From the NCBI GenBank assembly GCA_024235595.1, contig JACKMC010000004.1:186001-250000 (forward strand): a stretch of 64,000 nt of DNA, written 5' to 3'. This DNA comes from Zoogloeaceae bacterium (GTDB taxonomy: Bacteria; Pseudomonadota; Gammaproteobacteria; Burkholderiales; Rhodocyclaceae). The translations under genes and the position numbers were made by a program. Shown piece after piece: positions 8,762 through 17,288 of the stretch (positions within the stretch are counted from its first letter, which is position 1; each line of letters opens with the position of its first letter). The notes below the pieces were generated by a model. That model was not told the origin of the DNA. It worked only from the letters and a program-made list of their open reading frames with translations, and made no database searches.

Positions 8762-9364
8762 TCAGGGTTTGTTCACCGGTGACTCCGGATCGAACAGATA
8801 GGCCATGACGTCCTTGATCTGCGCCTCGGTCAGGATCTCGGCATCACCGTTGCGGGGCATGTTGCTGCAGGCACTATAGGCCTTGGCATTCCAGATCTTG
8901 CCCCAGGTGTACTTCACCATCTCTTCCGAATTGCCCCGCAGCTTCCCGTAGTTGAGCAGGCTTGGCCCGATCGTGCCGTAGGAGATCTCTGTGTGGCTGA
9001 GTTGGTGGCAGTTATAGCAACCTCCGCCGTTGGTGGTATCGGCCTTGTCGCTCCAGGTAAGACCGCGACCGCTGATGGCGATCTTCTCGCCGGACTTCCA
9101 GTCGCCGGTGTACTTGCCGTCCGAAGGCCAGCGGATGGTTTTCATCTGCTCGGCTTCGATCGCCTTCAGCCGCTCCGCCGACGGCATCCTGTCGCTCGAG
9201 CAGACGGCCTGGAAGTCGAGCTGATACAAGCGATGCTTATCGGCAATGCCGGAGCTCTCGAAGGAGCCATCCATCATCTGCTTGAACTCGGCAGTCATGT
9301 CGTCGGCCGCGGTCGCAAGGTGGATGCCCAGCGCCAGCGGGGCGATCATCAGGTATTTGTTCAT
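8762..9364 (-). CDS. soxX: SoxX, c-type cytochrome subunit of SoxAX
   Basis: A 200-residue periplasmic cytochrome with a Sec signal ending in THLATA-type sequence at about residue 20. There is one haem-binding CYNCH motif around residue 115 and a probable distal methionine in SNMPRNG near residue 170. SoxX pairs with SoxA and receives the electrons released when thiosulfate is joined to SoxY. GGAG precedes the ATG by six bases. It follows soxA after only 10 bases, consistent with the obligate SoxAX complex. Confidence 0.95.
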   Translation of the reverse strand: MNKYLMIAPLALGIHLATAADDMTAEFKQMMDGSFESSGIADKHRLYQLDFQAVCSSDRMPSAERLKAIEAEQMKTIRWPSDGKYTGDWKSGEKIAISGRGLTWSDKADTTNGGGCYNCHQLSHTEISYGTIGPSLLNYGKLRGNSEEMVKYTWGKIWNAKAYSACSNMPRNGDAEILTEAQIKDVMAYLFDPESPVNKP

Positions 9365-9374
9365 CGTGGTCTCC

Positions 9375-10181
9375 TCAGCGCTTGATTCCAGGGGTCATCA
9401 CCGTGCCACCGTTCGCTGTCTTTGCCATATAGACCGACAACGCGATGGTAACGTCCGAGCCGTAGATGGGCTCGGGGAAGCGCTGCTGCCGATAGCAGTC
9501 GTTGAGGCGGTGCTGCATGGTCCAGAACTGTCCGTTGGACACCCGATAGGCGGGCCATGACCCCCACCCCGCGGCGGCGCCCTCATGCTTGGTGAGGTTG
9601 GGCAGGTCCTGCAGGCGGATGCGCTTGCCGTCTTCGCCGTGGCAGGTCGAACAGGCGAAATCCATCGGCCCGGCGCGATAGAAGAAGGCCTTCTTGCCAA
9701 GCGCATACATCTTCTTCATCTGCGGCGAGCTCATGTCGACGTTGATCTTCATGTCGCGCGACTGCCCGACGACATAGGCGACGATCTGCTCCATCTTCTC
9801 CATCTCGCCCTTACCCCACTTGCCCTTTACGAAGTTGTCGGGGCTGATGCCCTGAAGGGTCTGCATGCAGGTCATAAGCCGGGATTCAAGATCCTGCACC
9901 CGGTCGGTGTCCTTGAAATATCGGGGCAAGGCCGCGCTCGCGCCCTTGACCACGCCGGGCCCCTTGCCCAGATCGCACTGCTCGAGCGAGGCCTGTTTCG
10001 GGCCCGCCTTCTCCTTCCAGATATCCTCGCCAGCGAGTTCCCACAGCTCGGCCGGATTGCCTTCGGCGAGCATTGCACGGTACTGGGCGATACCGTCCGC
10101 AGTCGATCCTTCGGCCATTGCTGCCGGTGCCGCAATTGCCGCCGCGACCGCCAGGGCAAGCATCATTGGTCTTGTTTTCAT
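9375..10181 (-). CDS. soxA: SoxA, cysteine-ligated cytochrome subunit of SoxAX (mono-haem form)
   Basis: A 268-residue periplasmic protein with a Sec signal ending at AAMA (about residue 23). SoxAX joins thiosulfate to the SoxY cysteine. Only one haem motif is present, CSTCH in the C-terminal half, followed by the ligand/active-site cysteine in LNDCYRQQRFPEP. In the N-terminal half, where di-haem SoxA proteins carry a first CxxCH, this protein has isolated cysteines (EQCDLG and LMTCMQ) that probably form a disulfide. It therefore belongs to the mono-haem SoxA type. Confidence 0.95.
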   Translation of the reverse strand: MKTRPMMLALAVAAAIAAPAAMAEGSTADGIAQYRAMLAEGNPAELWELAGEDIWKEKAGPKQASLEQCDLGKGPGVVKGASAALPRYFKDTDRVQDLESRLMTCMQTLQGISPDNFVKGKWGKGEMEKMEQIVAYVVGQSRDMKINVDMSSPQMKKMYALGKKAFFYRAGPMDFACSTCHGEDGKRIRLQDLPNLTKHEGAAAGWGSWPAYRVSNGQFWTMQHRLNDCYRQQRFPEPIYGSDVTIALSVYMAKTANGGTVMTPGIKR

Positions 10182-10286
10182 CGTCTCTCCTCCACGGATT
10201 CCGTTGCATGGTGCTCAAGCCGGAATGCTGTTCCGACATCGACACGAGCACATCAGTCAGACTGCTCCCCGCCCGCGGGGGCGCGA

Positions 10287-10598
10287 TCAACCGATGGTTG
10301 CTTCGTCCGAGCGGCTGTCGCCCTTGTTGTCCACCCAACTGATCACAACCTTTTCGCCCTTGGCGCCGCCCTTGAACTTGAACGACAGGAAGGGGTTCTT
10401 CGACACCGAAGGCCCGAACTCGGCCTGCAGAACGACCTTGTCGCCGTGCTTCGCGTTCAGCTCGGTAATGAAGTGCGCCGGAATGAGGTTGCCGGACGAA
10501 TCCTTGCGTTGCCCGGTCTCCATCTCGTGATTCATCAACACTTTTACTTCAGTCACGCCATCGCTCGCGGCAGCGCGAATTCGCATCGGGTTACCCAT
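10287..10598 (-). CDS. soxZ: SoxZ, carrier-complex subunit
   Basis: A 103-residue protein that forms the SoxYZ heterodimer, the carrier to which sulfur intermediates are bound. Sequence features include MRIRA at the N-terminus, VKVLMNHEMETGQRKD, and the C-terminal beta strand FKGGAKGEKVVISWVDN. It has no signal of its own, in keeping with export alongside Tat-targeted SoxY. It follows soxY after 30 bases. The 105-base gap to soxA contains a GC-rich hairpin (10267-10280) without a T-run. Confidence 0.96.
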   Translation of the reverse strand: MGNPMRIRAAASDGVTEVKVLMNHEMETGQRKDSSGNLIPAHFITELNAKHGDKVVLQAEFGPSVSKNPFLSFKFKGGAKGEKVVISWVDNKGDSRSDEATIG

Positions 10599-10628
10599 CT
10601 GAGTCTCTCCTCGTTAGTCCTGAATCGC

Positions 10629-11096
10629 TCAACCGCCGCAGCCGCCGAGCGTGACCTTGATCTCTTTCTTGGCCATGTAGTATTTGCCGCCGGCCTTGAC
10701 GACCGCATAGACGTCGGAAGTCTGCCCCATCTTGATGCGCGTCTGCACTGCCGCTTCCGTACCCGCCGGCAACATGAACCGTGCAGCGAGCATGTTCGGG
10801 TTCTTCTCGACGAGAATCGCCACTTCCTCGGTATCGGGCAGATTGCTGACAACGCCCACCGGCACGACCGCGCCGTTTTCGGCGATGTCCGGCGCAGTCA
10901 GTTGCACTTCGGCACTTTCGGCAGGGCTGCCTGCGCCCAGCGCAGAAAGCGCCGCATCCATCTTCTTGGCCTCGAACGCGGCCTTGCTCCATGCGGCTTC
11001 GGCCACGCCCGGCTTCACCATGCCGGCCGCAACCAACAGGCTGAACAGACTCAGGCCACTGCCGGCCTTCAGCGTGTTCCTTCGTAGTTGATCCAT
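10629..11096 (-). CDS. soxY: SoxY, sulfur carrier subunit
   Basis: A 155-residue periplasmic protein that carries pathway intermediates on a C-terminal swinging arm. The arm is plain here: the protein ends VTLGGCGG, with the substrate-binding cysteine third from the end. The N-terminus is a Tat signal (RRNTLKAGSGLSLFSLL). It lies between soxD (27-base gap) and soxZ (30-base gap) in one transcription unit. Confidence 0.97.
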   Translation of the reverse strand: MDQLRRNTLKAGSGLSLFSLLVAAGMVKPGVAEAAWSKAAFEAKKMDAALSALGAGSPAESAEVQLTAPDIAENGAVVPVGVVSNLPDTEEVAILVEKNPNMLAARFMLPAGTEAAVQTRIKMGQTSDVYAVVKAGGKYYMAKKEIKVTLGGCGG

Positions 11097-11123
11097 CCCA
11101 GTCTCCTTGTTGACGAGTTGCTG

Positions 11124-12179
11124 CTATTGCGCTTTCGCGCCTGACAAAATCCACTGGACGAGTTTGCGGATCTCCTCGTCCTTCACGTGGCCCTGGGCCG
11201 GCATCGGGATCGCGCCCCAAACGCCCTGGCCACCCGCCTTCACCTTGGCGATCAATGTGCCCTCGGCATCGGCCTGCCCCTCATACCTTGCGGCGACGTC
11301 CCGGTACGACGGCCCGACAATCCTGTTGGCGACACCATGACAGGCCATGCAGCCCTTCTCGCCGGCCAGCGCCGTCGCTTCGGCTGCCGGCGTGGGCGCC
11401 GCCCCTGCGGTGGCATTCGCTTCCGATGGGGCAACAGTCTGCTTGCCCCGCACTCCGCCGACAAGCCGGTTCTGATCCGCGAGGTTGCCATGGGCGTCCT
11501 GCGCGTACTCGGGCAGACTCGAGGTCAGTTCCACCTCTTTCTTGCAATTTTTCATGCAGGCTACATTGCTGACATCGGGCTTGCCTCCGTTGCCCATGCC
11601 GCGGCCCGGCCACAGCCCGTGATCCGAACTCATGCCGTTTCGGTTGGGCATGAGGTTCTGCACATCACGGATATTCTCATCGCTGAGAACGAAACCCGCC
11701 GGAACAACGTCGGCGAGGTTGAGCAGGTATGCGAGGATCGCATAGACCTCGTCGGGTTTCAGCGATTTCGGCTCTGTCCACGGCATGGCGCGCTGAATGT
11801 AATCGAACAGCGTCGAGATCGTCGGCACTTTCATGAAGGTGGTGCGCTGCGGGAAAGATCCCGTCACCAGCGCCTTGACGCGCCCCGTCTTGACGTCTTC
11901 GCGAGTCGTGCCGCCGACAAGCGGCGTAAACACCTCGTTCGACTCGCCAAAAGAGCCATGACACGATGCGCACTTGGTCTCGAAGATATCGGCGCCGTCG
12001 TCCACGCTGCCCGAGCCCTTGGGCAGGCCCACGAAATCCGGACGGATGTCGATGTCCCAGGCCCTGACTTCATCGGGCGTGGCAACCCTGCCGAGTCCGG
12101 GGTAGCGATCAAGGGCATGTGCGCCCAATGCACAGCCTGCCAGCAGCGCGGCGACAACTGCCTTAGAGAACCTGGACAT
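11124..12179 (-). CDS. soxD: SoxD, di-haem cytochrome subunit of sulfane dehydrogenase SoxCD
   Basis: A 351-residue secreted cytochrome with two haem motifs, CASCHG near residue 70 and CMACHG near residue 275, joined by a long linker with an extra CMKNC pair. It takes the electrons when SoxC oxidises the sulfane sulfur on SoxY. Its start (ATG with GAGGTGGGC before it) lies inside the end of soxC, overlapping by 17 bases, so the subunits are translationally coupled. Presence of soxCD predicts full oxidation of thiosulfate to sulfate without sulfur globules. Confidence 0.95.
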   Translation of the reverse strand: MSRFSKAVVAALLAGCALGAHALDRYPGLGRVATPDEVRAWDIDIRPDFVGLPKGSGSVDDGADIFETKCASCHGSFGESNEVFTPLVGGTTREDVKTGRVKALVTGSFPQRTTFMKVPTISTLFDYIQRAMPWTEPKSLKPDEVYAILAYLLNLADVVPAGFVLSDENIRDVQNLMPNRNGMSSDHGLWPGRGMGNGGKPDVSNVACMKNCKKEVELTSSLPEYAQDAHGNLADQNRLVGGVRGKQTVAPSEANATAGAAPTPAAEATALAGEKGCMACHGVANRIVGPSYRDVAARYEGQADAEGTLIAKVKAGGQGVWGAIPMPAQGHVKDEEIRKLVQWILSGAKAQ

Positions 12180-13497
12180 TGCCCACCTCCCCGCTCTCGA
12201 GCACTTTCCACGACTGGATGGCGTTGTTGTGATAAATCGACTTCGACCCCCTCACCGCACGCAATTGCCCATAGGAAGGCTGCACATAGCCGCTTTCATC
12301 CATCGCACGCGACTGCAGGATCGCGGGTTTTCCGTCCCATACCCAATCGACGTTGAAGCGGGTGAGCGCCTTGGAGAGCACCGGCAATTCCAGCCGCGCA
12401 CGGCGCCAGTTGATCCCGCCATCGATCGACACGTCGACCTGCTTGATCTTTCCCCGACCGGACCAGGCGAGGCCGGTGATGTTGTAGAAACCCTTGGCAA
12501 GGAGGATTTGCCCACCTGACGGAGAGGTAATGACCGATTTGGCTTCCTGGGTCGAGGAATACTGACGGTGCGTTCCGTCGGGCATGAGGTCCACGTAGTG
12601 GACCGCCTCATCCTTGGCACCCCAGGGTTTGTCGCCGACCTCGATCCGGCGCAACCACTTGACCCAGGAAACACCTTGCACGCCGGGTACCACGAGGCGA
12701 AGCGGATAACCGTTCTCGGGTCGCAGCATTTCGCCGTTCTGGCCGTACGCAACCAACACCTCGCCCGACTCGATGAGTTCCATCGGAATCGTGCGCGTCA
12801 TCGACGAGCCGTCGGCACCCTCGGCGAGCACGTACCGCCCCTTCTTGAAATCGGCGCCGCACTGCTCGAGCAGGTCACGCAGGGGGACGCCGGTGAACTC
12901 CGAGCACGAAAGCATGCCATGGCTGTACTGCACCGTGGGAACCGCCACGTTGCCCCACTCCATGCCGGTGTTGGCGCCACACTCGATGAAGTGAATGCGT
13001 GACACCGCAGGCAGGCGAAGCAGATCGTCCATGGTGAACACCGCCTGGGTCTTTACCAGTCCATTGATCATCAGGCGATGCTTGCCGGGGTCAACGTCGT
13101 GCCAGCCCTGATGGTGACGCTCGAAATGCAGGCCCGAAGGCGTGATGATCCCGAACAAGCCCTGCAGAGGCGCGAAAGATACCGACGAGCCCCCGACCCG
13201 TGTGAGGCCCGGTGACTCGCGACGCACCAGATTGCTTTCGTACCTGGAGGGAAGCCCGTAGGGGCGTGCGGCAACAGGTTGCCCGAGGCTGGTCGACCAG
13301 GGCGGCAGGTTCATGATTGCCGAATCGCCGCTCGCCGCACGAGCGAGCACCGGGGCGCCCATCGCCGCGCTTGCAGCAACAAAGGCCTTGCGCATGAAGC
13401 TGCGCCGCCCGGCCTGTACCGCCTGAATCTCTTCATTCGTCAGGAAGTTCTCGGGCGCACGCCTGAGCCGACCTGGACGCTCGTCTTGAAAACCCAT
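12163..13497 (-). CDS. soxC: SoxC, molybdopterin subunit of sulfane dehydrogenase
   Basis: A 444-residue member of the sulfite-oxidase family. It has a Tat signal (RRSFMRKAFVAASAAMG, about residues 31-47), the cofactor region HFIECGANTGMEWGN with the molybdenum-ligating cysteine, GVPLRDLLEQCG, and the C-terminal Mo-cofactor dimerisation domain with VDVSIDGG. It pairs with SoxD. GAGGGAGAC precedes the start. It is the first structural gene after soxR, 49 bases downstream. Confidence 0.96.
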   Translation of the reverse strand: MGFQDERPGRLRRAPENFLTNEEIQAVQAGRRSFMRKAFVAASAAMGAPVLARAASGDSAIMNLPPWSTSLGQPVAARPYGLPSRYESNLVRRESPGLTRVGGSSVSFAPLQGLFGIITPSGLHFERHHQGWHDVDPGKHRLMINGLVKTQAVFTMDDLLRLPAVSRIHFIECGANTGMEWGNVAVPTVQYSHGMLSCSEFTGVPLRDLLEQCGADFKKGRYVLAEGADGSSMTRTIPMELIESGEVLVAYGQNGEMLRPENGYPLRLVVPGVQGVSWVKWLRRIEVGDKPWGAKDEAVHYVDLMPDGTHRQYSSTQEAKSVITSPSGGQILLAKGFYNITGLAWSGRGKIKQVDVSIDGGINWRRARLELPVLSKALTRFNVDWVWDGKPAILQSRAMDESGYVQPSYGQLRAVRGSKSIYHNNAIQSWKVLESGEVGNVQVL

Positions 13498-13546
13498 GCA
13501 ACAGTCTCCCTCGTTCTTATTGACGACAAACTCCGTTCCCTACCGC

Positions 13547-13903
13547 CTAGCGATGAATCTTCAGATCATTTTCGAGCCTGAGCAGCGATTCGCTGCCGGC
13601 CGGCATGGCGCTTGTCCTGCTCGCCACCGTCACACAGACCGTCCGGCACAGATCGACAAAATTCGGATCGACGATGCGATAGAAGACCTGGCTGCCACTC
13701 CTGCGGCGATCGACCACGCCAGCGCGATACAGAAGATTCAGGTGACGCGAGGTGTTGGCTTGCGTCAGCCCCAAAGCCTCAACGACCTCATTGACCGGCT
13801 TCTCACCTCGGCAAAGACAGTGCAGGATCTTCAATCTGGTTGGTTCGGAGAGCAGGCCGAAGTACTCAGCAACGTTCTCGAACACCTTGTTGAGTTCATC
13901 CAT
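13547..13903 (-). CDS. soxR: SoxR-type ArsR-family repressor
   Basis: A 118-residue winged-helix protein of the ArsR/SmtB family with recognition helix TQANTSRHLNLLYRAGVV. Cysteines at residues 29, 31, 86 and 90 are placed in the N-terminal and C-terminal helices, as in the sulfide/persulfide-sensing members (BigR/SqrR type); which two react is inference. An open frame extends 14 codons upstream, but AGAGGTGA directly before the ATG at 13903 marks that start. It heads the soxCDYZAXB operon and faces soxEF, so it probably represses both in the absence of reduced sulfur. Confidence 0.85.
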   Translation of the reverse strand: MDELNKVFENVAEYFGLLSEPTRLKILHCLCRGEKPVNEVVEALGLTQANTSRHLNLLYRAGVVDRRRSGSQVFYRIVDPNFVDLCRTVCVTVASRTSAMPAGSESLLRLENDLKIHR

Positions 13904-13940
13904 CTTCACCTCTCGCCACATCCCGTGGAATAACGCTATA

Positions 13941-13958
13941 ACCATAAACGTATATGGT
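13941..13958. promoter_or_regulatory. Candidate SoxR operator palindrome
   Basis: ACCATA-N6-TATGGT is a perfect 6+6 inverted repeat in an AT-rich stretch of the soxR-soxE divergent region, 38 bases before the soxR start. ArsR-family repressors bind imperfect AT-rich 12-2-12-like repeats, so this is the best operator candidate for autoregulation and sox control. Confidence 0.65.
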
Positions 13959-14124
13959 CAACTACTAATATTTGTGCGGCGCACCACGAACCGTCTCACA
14001 AACATCGTCGAAAGCGTCGCTATCATGACGTCAATTAGCGATATTTACGGGAAAATAGGGGTGGACGCACACAGATGCTTGTCATTAGACTGGATCCGGA
14101 CACTGGAGCCCCGAAGGAGGAGAC

Positions 14125-14421
14125 GTGAGATACAGAACATGCTTGCTTGTGCTCGCCTGCGCCGCAGTAACCGCAGCACACGCCCAGGATCCGAATCTGG
14201 CCCGCAACCTCGCCGCAACCTGCGCCAATTGCCACGGCACGAATGGCAAGAGCGTCGGGGCAAACGAGAGTCTTGCCGGCGAGCCGAAGGAAAAGATTCT
14301 CAGGAAGCTGCAGGAATTTCGTTCCGGGGAAAAGCCCGCAACCATCATGAAGCAGATCGCCAGCGGCTACACCGACGCGCAACTGGACATGATCGCCACG
14401 TACTACGCGGCTCAAAACTAG
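14125..14421 (+). CDS. soxE: Small c-type cytochrome, partner of flavoprotein (SoxE/FccA-like)
   Basis: A 98-residue periplasmic cytochrome c with a Sec signal ending THAHA-like at about residue 20, one CANCHG haem motif at residues 33-37, and a likely distal methionine in TIMKQIASGY. It is half the size of di-haem FccA/SoxE subunits. It is 13 bases ahead of the flavoprotein gene and so is the natural electron acceptor of that subunit. The GTG start has AAGGAGG five bases upstream, a very strong ribosome site. Confidence 0.85.
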   Translation: MRYRTCLLVLACAAVTAAHAQDPNLARNLAATCANCHGTNGKSVGANESLAGEPKEKILRKLQEFRSGEKPATIMKQIASGYTDAQLDMIATYYAAQN

Positions 14422-14434
14422 GGGGGACGAAACG

Positions 14435-15709
14435 ATGCTGAACAGGCGCGAGTTTTTGAGGAACGCGGCGCTTGCCGCCGGCGGCGCATTGGCCCTTCCC
14501 GCGCGCGCGATGCCGGGTGGCTCGAAGGCGCGGGGGCACGTCGTGGTGGTTGGCGGGGGCTTTGGCGGTGCCACTGCGGCAAAGTACCTGCGCATGTGGA
14601 GCAATGCAGGCATCGACGTGACACTGGTCGAAAGAAATCCCGAATTCGTTTCCTGCCCGATGTCCAACCTGGTGATCGGCGGCCTCAAGCAGATGAGCGA
14701 GATCACGGTTTCTTACGACAACTTGCGCGACCGACATGGCGTGCGCGTGATCCAGGACGAGGTGGTCGCGGTGGACGCGGCGGCCAACCGTATCCGTCTG
14801 AAAGCGAATGGGGACCTTGCCTACGACCGCCTCATCCTTGCACCGGGCATCGACTTCATGGTCGACAGGATCGAGGGCCTGGCAGGCAATCTGGAGCGCA
14901 TCCCTCACGCCTGGAAGGCCGGCCCGCAAACCTCGCTGTTGCGCAGCCAGCTCGAGGCCATGCCGGATGGCGGCGTGTTCGCAATGCATATCCCCAAGGC
15001 GCCTTTCCGCTGCCCGCCGGGCCCTTACGAGCGAGCCTGCATGGTCGCCAGTTACCTCAAGGCGCACAAGCCGCGCTCGAAGGTGATCGTACTCGACGCC
15101 AACGGCGAGATCCAGTCGAAGAAAGCGCTTTTCAGCAAGGCTTTCGAAAGCCATTACAAGAATATCCTCGACTACCGTCCAAACAGTGAACTCCGCTCGG
15201 TCGACGCCGGGAGCCGCACCGCCATGCTCGACTTCGAGGACGTGAAGGCCGACGTGCTCAACGTGATTCCGCCGCAGCGCGCCGGAGGGGTCACCGGGAT
15301 GCTGGATGTGCCCTTGATCAACGACCGCTGGGTGGATGTCGATTGGCTCACCATGGAGGCCAAGGGCGTCGAGCGCGTGCACGTGCTCGGAGACGCCCTC
15401 TTCCCGGCCCCGACGATGCCGAAATCAGGCCACATGGCCAATCAGCAGGCAAAGGTGGCTGTCGCGGCGATTCTGAATCTGCTGGCAGGCGAGGCACCCA
15501 GCACCGAACCCGTGGTGATGAACACCTGCTACAGCTTCGTCGATCCAAAGAACGTCGTTCATGTGGCATCGGTTCATCAATACGACGCCACGAGGAAAAC
15601 CTTCCTGCCGGTCGAGGGAGCCGGCGGGCTCTCGCCCGCGGCCAACGAACTCGAAGCCAAGTTCGCAACCGGCTGGGCGAAGAACATCTGGGCTGACATG
15701 CTCGCCTGA
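14435..15709 (+). CDS. soxF: Sulfide dehydrogenase flavoprotein subunit (SoxF/FccB)
   Basis: A 424-residue periplasmic FAD protein. A Tat signal (NRREFLRNAALAAGG) is followed by the dinucleotide-binding GGGFGGATAAKYLR and a C-terminal flavocytochrome c sulfide dehydrogenase FAD-binding domain. The redox-active cysteines of the family are present in PFRCPPGPYERA and MNTCYSFVD. It oxidises sulfide to sulfur/polysulfide, or supports Sox as SoxF does in Paracoccus, passing electrons to the cytochrome encoded just upstream. Confidence 0.94.
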   Translation: MLNRREFLRNAALAAGGALALPARAMPGGSKARGHVVVVGGGFGGATAAKYLRMWSNAGIDVTLVERNPEFVSCPMSNLVIGGLKQMSEITVSYDNLRDRHGVRVIQDEVVAVDAAANRIRLKANGDLAYDRLILAPGIDFMVDRIEGLAGNLERIPHAWKAGPQTSLLRSQLEAMPDGGVFAMHIPKAPFRCPPGPYERACMVASYLKAHKPRSKVIVLDANGEIQSKKALFSKAFESHYKNILDYRPNSELRSVDAGSRTAMLDFEDVKADVLNVIPPQRAGGVTGMLDVPLINDRWVDVDWLTMEAKGVERVHVLGDALFPAPTMPKSGHMANQQAKVAVAAILNLLAGEAPSTEPVVMNTCYSFVDPKNVVHVASVHQYDATRKTFLPVEGAGGLSPAANELEAKFATGWAKNIWADMLA

Positions 15710-15721
15710 CCCGTCGCGCGA

Positions 15722-16339
15722 CTACCGCATCGAGCTGATGAATGCCGCAACCGCCTTGACCTCGAGCTCGGTAAGCCGGGACGCGATCGAGTGCATGACG
15801 GCATTGTCGTTGGTGCGCTCGCGGCGGTTGAATGACTTGAGCTGGTTCTCGAGATATCTTGCGCCCTGGCCGGCCAGGCGCGGCAATTGGGCCGTCCCAT
15901 AGGCCTTCTGGCCGTGGCAAGTGGCGCAGGCGGCGACACCCGAGTATTCGTTTCCACGAAAGAAGACGAACTTGCCCACGGCGGCCAGATCGGCGTCGCC
16001 GACGGGCGAGGCGACCGCGGGCTTCATCTCGAAGAACACGCCAAGCGCGAGCATCTCGGCTTCGGACAGCTCGGCCGCCATGCTCTGCATGGTATCGCTC
16101 TGGCGCCGTCCGGCCTTGAAGTCCGCCAGTTGCTTCGCAACATACTGGTAGTGCTGGCCTGCAAGCCTCGGGTAGAGCGAAGTGGAGCTCTCCCCCTCCA
16201 TGCCGTGGCAAAGGAAGCACCTGCCCGAGACGATCTCTTCGGCGCGGACAAGATCCACCTCTGGATAGGCCGGCGAAGCCGCAATCGCGATCTCAACCAG
16301 GCCCGAAAGCATTACCGCGGTAAGCACCGTGCACTTCAT
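15722..16339 (-). CDS. Di-haem cytochrome c4-like protein
   Basis: A 205-residue secreted cytochrome made of two similar halves, with CFLCHG near residue 42 and CATCHG near residue 145, each followed by a PRLAGQ motif typical of cytochrome c4. Such proteins shuttle electrons from periplasmic oxidations to terminal oxidases, so it may serve the sox system. A longer frame starts six codons earlier, but GGAGG six bases before the ATG at 16339 decides the start. It is convergent with soxF, only 12 bases apart. Confidence 0.9.
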   Translation of the reverse strand: MKCTVLTAVMLSGLVEIAIAASPAYPEVDLVRAEEIVSGRCFLCHGMEGESSTSLYPRLAGQHYQYVAKQLADFKAGRRQSDTMQSMAAELSEAEMLALGVFFEMKPAVASPVGDADLAAVGKFVFFRGNEYSGVAACATCHGQKAYGTAQLPRLAGQGARYLENQLKSFNRRERTNDNAVMHSIASRLTELEVKAVAAFISSMR

Positions 16340-16395
16340 CGCTCGCCTCCGGATCACGAATCTCGCAGGCGAGACTATCAGATTTCTCTAATGCA

Positions 16396-16836
16396 CTAAA
16401 GGACTCGCCAGCCCGTCTCCATCATCCACGGCCGCTCCCTTCCTGCCTCGAGCGCCGCCCGCACGTAAGGCACGGTTGCATCCGGCAAGGCCGCCACATC
16501 GAACCAGTCGAGACGATCGCACTTCAGCGGCTCGCAGATCTCGGGCACCCCCGACCATTCCCGGGCTTCGAAAAAGAAATCGATCCGGTTGCTGTCGGAG
16601 AGACGGTGTACCACGCCCAACCAGCGCAGCGAGGCCTCGTGGAGTTCGACACCGACCTCCTCGCGCATCTCCCTGCATGCGGCGTCTACGACCCGCTCGC
16701 CCGGCTCGACGTGCCCACCGGGGAGGCTGAACAGCCCATCGAAGAACCCGGTCGATTGCCGCCTCATGAGCAGGATCTCGTCGCCACGGCGAAGCACCAC
16801 ATGGACCCCCGTCGGAATTCCCTCGTGGTTCGCCAT
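16396..16836 (-). CDS. Nudix hydrolase (MutT-like)
   Basis: A 146-residue Nudix protein with the intact catalytic box GGHVEPGERVVDAACREMRE followed by EVGVEL near residues 40-65. Substrate cannot be told from sequence; sanitation of nucleoside triphosphates is common in this family. The ATG overlaps the dut stop codon by one base (TGATG), so it is translationally coupled to dUTPase, which points to nucleotide-pool cleansing. Confidence 0.88.
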   Translation of the reverse strand: MANHEGIPTGVHVVLRRGDEILLMRRQSTGFFDGLFSLPGGHVEPGERVVDAACREMREEVGVELHEASLRWLGVVHRLSDSNRIDFFFEAREWSGVPEICEPLKCDRLDWFDVAALPDATVPYVRAALEAGRERPWMMETGWRVL

Positions 16837-17285
16837 CAATGCTTTCCGGTGCTGCCGAAGCCGCCCTCTCCCCGATCGCTCGATACGAACTCATCGACCA
16901 CGTTGAAGGCGACCTGCACCACCGGCACCACCACCAACTGGGCAATCCGCTCCATGGGTTCAAGGGTGAAGGAGCTGCGGCCGCGGTTCCATACCGAGAC
17001 GAATATCTGCCCCTGGTAATCGGAATCGATCAAGCCGACGAGATTGCCGAGCACGATTCCATGCTTGTGCCCCAGGCCCGAGCGCGGCAGCACCATGGCC
17101 GCGATGCCGGGATCCGCCAGGTGAACCGCGATGCCGGTTGGCACCAGCAGCGTTTCGCCAGGGTGCAACAGCGCCGGCGCGTCCACGCAGGCTCGCAGAT
17201 CGAGGCCTGCCGCACCGGCGGTTGCATAGGCCGGCAGGTGATCCTTCAGGCGCTTGTCGAGGATCCTGACATCAATGTTGCGCAT
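16836..17285 (-). CDS. dut: dUTP diphosphatase
   Basis: A 149-residue trimeric dUTPase that removes dUTP and supplies dUMP for thymidylate synthesis. The family motifs are in order: AGLDLRAC, PRSGLGHKHG, GLIDSDYQG, the ERIAQLVVVPV strand and the C-terminal nucleotide-capping GEGGFGSTG. It lies three bases after coaBC, as in many proteobacteria, and is coupled to the Nudix gene that follows. Confidence 0.97.
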   Translation of the reverse strand: MRNIDVRILDKRLKDHLPAYATAGAAGLDLRACVDAPALLHPGETLLVPTGIAVHLADPGIAAMVLPRSGLGHKHGIVLGNLVGLIDSDYQGQIFVSVWNRGRSSFTLEPMERIAQLVVVPVVQVAFNVVDEFVSSDRGEGGFGSTGKH

Positions 17286-17288
17286 TGT

